Shown: positions 60,463-64,000 of the stretch, piece after piece
Layout of the letters: each line of letters opens with the position of its first letter
Position numbering within the stretch: position 1 is the first letter of the stretch
NCBI RefSeq assembly: GCF_932526225.1
Contig: NC_064046.1
Coordinates: 4,278,001-4,342,000, forward strand
Length of the DNA stretch: 64,000 bases
Source of the DNA: Nematostella vectensis
Lineage: Eukaryota; Cnidaria; Anthozoa; Actiniaria; Edwardsiidae
Direction: 5' to 3'
Notes under the pieces: generated by a model
Told to the model about the DNA's origin: nothing
The model's database searches: none
The model's input: the letters and a program-made list of their open reading frames with translations, nothing else
Program-made: the position numbers and the translations under genes

Positions 60463-63400
60463 TCATGTGCGGTCATTGAACGCCAGTATCACGTCCCTGT
60501 CGGGCGAAAGAAGACCTCTGACGATGGACTTCACGTCATTCTTGGATTCAAGTAGATACAGCTGCGACACCTAGGAAACAATAAAAGAAAAGTTCATGTG
60601 AGTAAAATTATTTTTTTGGCGTACCGTGTTGTTGGCGATGAACCCACCCTAGATAGCAACAGCTGCATCTCAAGCTCAGCCACTCTGCGACCTGAAAACA
60701 CATTATACAAACAAACTAAAGCAAATAACTGGTAATAAACTGTTACCTTGATTGATAAATAAAATACAAGACTGAGTATCATTCTTTTTTATATAATTTC
60801 CTAGCAGGCGCGTTAACGAATTCCTGTAGAACTAGTTACTTGGTTCTAAGAGCTGTATTTATCTATCACTTCCCTCCGTCGCATATGAAAAGGAGAATGA
60901 GATTTAAGCCCCATCTACACTACCAATTTTTAGTTAACAATTTTTATGTGACAATTTTAAATTGCCAGTGTAGATGGAGCAAAATTGTCAATTTTTATGT
61001 GGTAATTATAATTGCTCAAAAGCTAGCAGGTTTGCTTTTTCTCGGTAATTAAAAATTGTCACACATGAAAAATTGCTAGTGTAGATGTTAACAAATATAG
61101 TTGTCAATTAAAAATTGTCAACTAAAAATTGTTAGTGTGGATAGGGCTTTACAATACAGGGGCGTGTAGCGGTGAGTTTCGCCCGTGGTGTCCCCACTTG
61201 TGTCATCTTCAAGTCACCGCAGCTTTGTTTACCTAGACACATGCGTGTTCCGTGGCCAAAGGGCAACATGGCATATGCGTGATAATCCGGATGGGTGTCG
61301 TCACCCCTCATCCAGCGCTCAGGGCTAAACGTCAGAGGGTCGTCAAAGATTTCAGGGTCACGCCCCATCACATACAGGGGGATGCGAACCATTGTCTGAA
61401 AAATGACAAAAAGTGAACCACTTATTACCTCGTTTATAAGGGTTGAGAAATGGGCTACAATTTTTTTTTTGGGAAACTTTTTTCCCCTCAAAAAAGGTGA
61501 GAAAAATGTTAACTCTAATAGAAATAGTTTATGGATGACAGATCCAATGATTTGGTGAATGGCATCGCAAAACCTCTCCAACAATTATTTGATGCTTTGA
61601 ATAAAAAACATATAGCCCTTCTTACATCCGTTCCATCATGGCTATCAGGGCCTGGCAAGGGGGAGGGGATGGGAAGGGCTGTTTTCTAAGTACAGTCCAT
61701 CCTTAAAATTTGAAACAAGCAAAAAGAATAAATTGAAATGGGGGTAGGTTTTTGTCAAGCGATAGTGAGAGCGTCAAAGTAATGTAAACTTTGATCGAAA
61801 TAGTTGGATCCAACGATTTCCCTCTCCAACAACTCTTTGATTTTAAAAATATATAGTCCTTCTTAGCTCCGTTCAGTCGTTGCTATCAGGGCCTGACAAG
61901 GAGGGGGAGGAGCTGCAGAGTCAAGCTTAAATGTGAGACAAGCAAAGGAAATTACACCTTTGCTGTTCATTACCAGGAAATCTACATTCATTTGCGGCAA
62001 TTTACGATAAATAACGCGAATATACATTCATTTTCATCATAAAGCGCTCATTTACGTGAACACAAATTTCATTAGCGATATTTACATCGCCAGTAACATT
62101 CAATCGCAAAAATCGACAGTCATTCGCGCCTTTCGTCATTCAAAGGCGAAAAATATACTTTCATCTGCGTTTTCATTCGACCATTAACAAAAAAAAATCA
62201 ACAATTAGGAGAATTGACAGTCAACTGCGTGCAACACATATTTATTAACATCTTTATAACAATTCACGCGAATATGACATACATTACTGGGTTTATACAA
62301 GCATTTGCGCGTTCTTTACATTCAATAACGAAAAATCTATTTTCAATAACGGTGAGTCATGTTAAAGTTCTACATAGAGCATTTCGCTGCACTTTGCATT
62401 AGCCCTCGATCACCTCACCATTCAGACATCGTGGTAAATATGTTTGCATGAATCGGTACCACTGAGCGCATATAGTACCAATATTGCGCTGCAAAGCTTG
62501 CAAAAGCAAACGCGTACGGAAAACTCCCAATGCAAGGCCTTGGTCTCTAGCCGCACCCCTATCTCCCATCTGGGCTTGTACTTCTGGCCTTGAGATGTCA
62601 GCTTTTATAGCCGCTTTAAGAGAGCTTATTGCCTGCTCCACAATGTTCAAAAAGGGGCTGTAGGGTGGTAGCATTTTCAGCTCTGTATTGGGCCCGGGTA
62701 TGGCAGGGTTCGGTGGTGGCGCTCCATCGTAAATAAAAATCACCATCTCGTCCGGGTCGAGGTTAAGTCTAGCCTGCGTAAGAGTCGCTGAACCGCTGTG
62801 CGTTCATGCCACCAATAATTGCCGAGTGGAATACAAGACCATTGATTGGTGATATTGCCATTGTTACGGTAATGTTCCTCCCACGCTGCCCGCAGACCTG
62901 TCTACAGGCTCGCTCTCCTTGTCTCGCTCTCCCACGACTTCTTGCGATCCAGATATTGTAGCCGCATTCATCTACAAAGACCGAATGATGCACGACACCA
63001 CGGTTCATGAACCAGTTGCCGTAGTCTACTCTCTTCTGTAGAACGTCAGGTCTGTTCCTTTCCGCTGGGAGGGGCCTTGCCAGCTTTACTCGGAACAACA
63101 TGCCATCTAGCGTTCTCGCTACCGTGCGGTCGTGAATCCTTGGTTTCAAGGGCAGTCGCCTTCTTAGTTCTTGGTTGATACGCAATTGTTGTTGATGATA
63201 TCGTTTAGGCAGTTTCTCATCTGGTCATCTACTCTTACGTTATTTCTTTCTTCAATTCTCCCTTCTCGTATGTATCTAGCAACGATACCACGGGCTGTGG
63301 AAGGGTTGACCCCCAATGTGTCCGCCACCAGGAGATAATCTTCCTCTTCATCTTCGAATGACCGTATAATTCGCTCGCGGTGCTCAAAGGGGATTCTATT

Positions 63401-64000
63401 TCTTGGAGGCATTGCAACGGTACAGATGGCACGGACTGTACAGTATTGCATTTCGCATTCTCACAAAAGGTTATGCAACCCTTTCCAAACAAATAACGGT
63501 ATAAATGTAAAACATTTATAAAATTTATAAACATTTATTATTTATTTATTTATGTTGTCTACATTTATAAACATTTATAAAATGTGAGACAAGCGAGACA
63601 ACATAGTTGAAACAGGGGGTGGTCTTGGTCAAGCAATAGCGTTAGCGCTGAAGCAATGTATTATTTTTTTTAGTTCTGCACCAAGCTGGAAACAGACTTA
63701 CCCCTTGAGGAATAAGATACCCGCCGATCTCTGTGTCTTTCTGCATGAAGCGCGCATTCTCTGGTGCAGCAGGGTAGAGCCTGTAGAGATATCAGTCAAG
63801 GCGTCTGTGTCAGCATTTTTAGCTATTTTCATCACAGAGATATCATATCAGTCAAGGCGTCTGTGTCAGCATTTTTAGCTATTTTTATCAAAGAGATATC
63901 ATATCAGTCAAGGCGTCTGTGTCAGCATTTTTAGCTATTTTCATCAAAGAGATATCATATCAGTCAAGGCGTCTGTGTCAGCATTTTTAGCTATTTTCAT
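60463..64000 (-). CDS. Mitochondrial-clan cytochrome P450, copy 2, 3' part only
   Basis: Exons in view, coding order: 63702-63780 (exon 5), 61233-61395 (exon 6), 60648-60691 (exon 7), 60463-60570 (exon 8). Earlier exons lie beyond the right edge. Exon sizes, phases and splice sites equal those of copy 1. Exons 5, 6 and 7 are identical to copy 1 in sequence, including PERW and the haem loop FGHGTRMCLG. Exon 8 differs at 8 of 108 bases, changing Gln to Leu, Pro to Ser, Ser to Val and Ser to Arg. No stop or splice defect is visible, so it may be functional. Its introns 5 and 6 carry mobile elements absent from copy 1. It is convergent with copy 1, about 3.7 kb from stop to stop. Confidence 0.9.
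60907..61148. mobile_element. MITE, family copy 2, in P450 copy 2 intron 6
   Basis: 242 bp, ends AGCCCCATCTACACTACCAA and complement AGCCCTATCCACACTAACAA, with TTA at 60904-60906 and 61149-61151. Shares the interior core with 27366-27584. Absent from the same intron of copy 1. Confidence 0.85.
61545..61925. repeat. Internal duplication in P450 copy 2 intron 5
   Basis: A segment with CTCCAACAA-T-TTTGAT, CATATAG-CCTTCTTA and GCTATCAGGGCCTG-CAAGG occurs twice (about 61570-61665 and 61820-61905). Copy 1 has it once (about 55510-55590, opposite strand). Confidence 0.75.
61944..63581. mobile_element. Insertion unique to P450 copy 2 intron 5, Tc1/mariner-like
   Basis: Comparison with copy 1 shows extra DNA of about 1.64 kb here. 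It is bounded by an exact 15-bp direct repeat AAATGTGAGACAAGC (61929-61943 and 63582-63596). It contains the decayed transposase gene. I could not find clear terminal inverted repeats. A 15-bp direct repeat is unusual for Tc1/mariner (TA), so the boundaries may reflect recombination between pre-existing repeats. Confidence 0.65.
62399..63451 (-). pseudogene. Tc1/mariner (IS630-type, DDE) transposase, frameshifted
   Basis: Three frames in succession make one transposase. 63164-63451 has a helix-turn-helix region (NRIPFEHRERIIRSFEDEEE and LVADTLGVNPSTARGIVARY). 62769-63185 has RRRLPLKPRIHDRTVARTLD and the first catalytic Asp (VFVDECGYNIW). 62399-62746 has the second Asp (IFIYDGAP) and the Glu (PPYSPFLNIVEQAISSLK). 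Frameshifts lie near 63180 and near 62785, so it cannot give a full protein. It lies sense within P450 copy 2 intron 5. Confidence 0.85.
63784..64000. repeat. 56-bp minisatellite in P450 copy 2 intron 4 (runs off the window)
   Basis: Reverse complement of the copy 1 array, beginning right at the exon 5 acceptor and continuing to the window edge with almost identical units. Confidence 0.93.

Overview
The window looks like intron-rich, AT-leaning metazoan nuclear DNA, most likely from an anthozoan cnidarian; Nematostella-like is my best guess. This is an inference from gene content (intronless SoxB-type gene, animal beta-carbonic anhydrase, TTLL9, Rab22/31-like GTPase, mitochondrial-clan P450), GT-AG introns in ancient positions, and the mixture of Kolobok, MITE and minisatellite DNA. 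No bacterial-style operons, tRNAs or rRNAs were seen.

Layout. 1-22.7 kb is gene-poor: the only gene I can support is an intronless SOX HMG-box gene on the minus strand (4171-4983), embedded in about 17 kb of unique non-coding DNA with several MITEs and degenerate repeats. 22.7-28.7 kb is a four-exon beta-carbonic anhydrase gene (minus) whose last intron is filled by a 3.5-kb array of 45-bp repeats. 29.26-32.47 kb is a complete Kolobok DNA transposon with TTAA target duplications, matching inverted termini and an apparently intact two-exon 652-aa transposase. 33.4-36.2 kb is a seven-exon Rab22/31-like GTPase gene (minus); one intron carries, on the sense strand, a 43-nt sequence with every element of a type I hammerhead ribozyme. 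36.6-46.9 kb is a 19-exon TTLL9 tubulin polyglutamylase gene (plus), head-to-head with the Rab gene across 425 bp containing an ETS-type site. Its intron 17 holds about 3.8 kb of a 21-bp repeat that resembles a 3' splice site in every unit.

47-64 kb is built around an inverted duplication of a mitochondrial-clan cytochrome P450 gene. Copy 1 (plus, 49601-56780) is complete with 8 exons and 522 aa. Copy 2 (minus, 60463 to beyond the right edge) shows exons 8 to 5. Exons 5-7 are identical between the copies while exon 8 differs at 8 of 108 bases. Copy 2 alone carries a Harbinger-like MITE and a decayed Tc1/mariner (IS630-type) transposase gene in its introns. A 34-bp satellite lies upstream of copy 1 and, in opposite orientation, between the two copies. 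A 56-bp satellite fills intron 4 of both copies and runs into the 3' splice site of exon 5.

All gene models were built by hand from splice signals and reading-frame continuity; each exon chain closes exactly in frame. Family assignments come from recognised motifs, not from a database search. I saw no evidence of a defence or biosynthetic cluster. The most unusual items are the intronic hammerhead ribozyme, the splice-site-like satellite arrays, and the converted inverted P450 pair.
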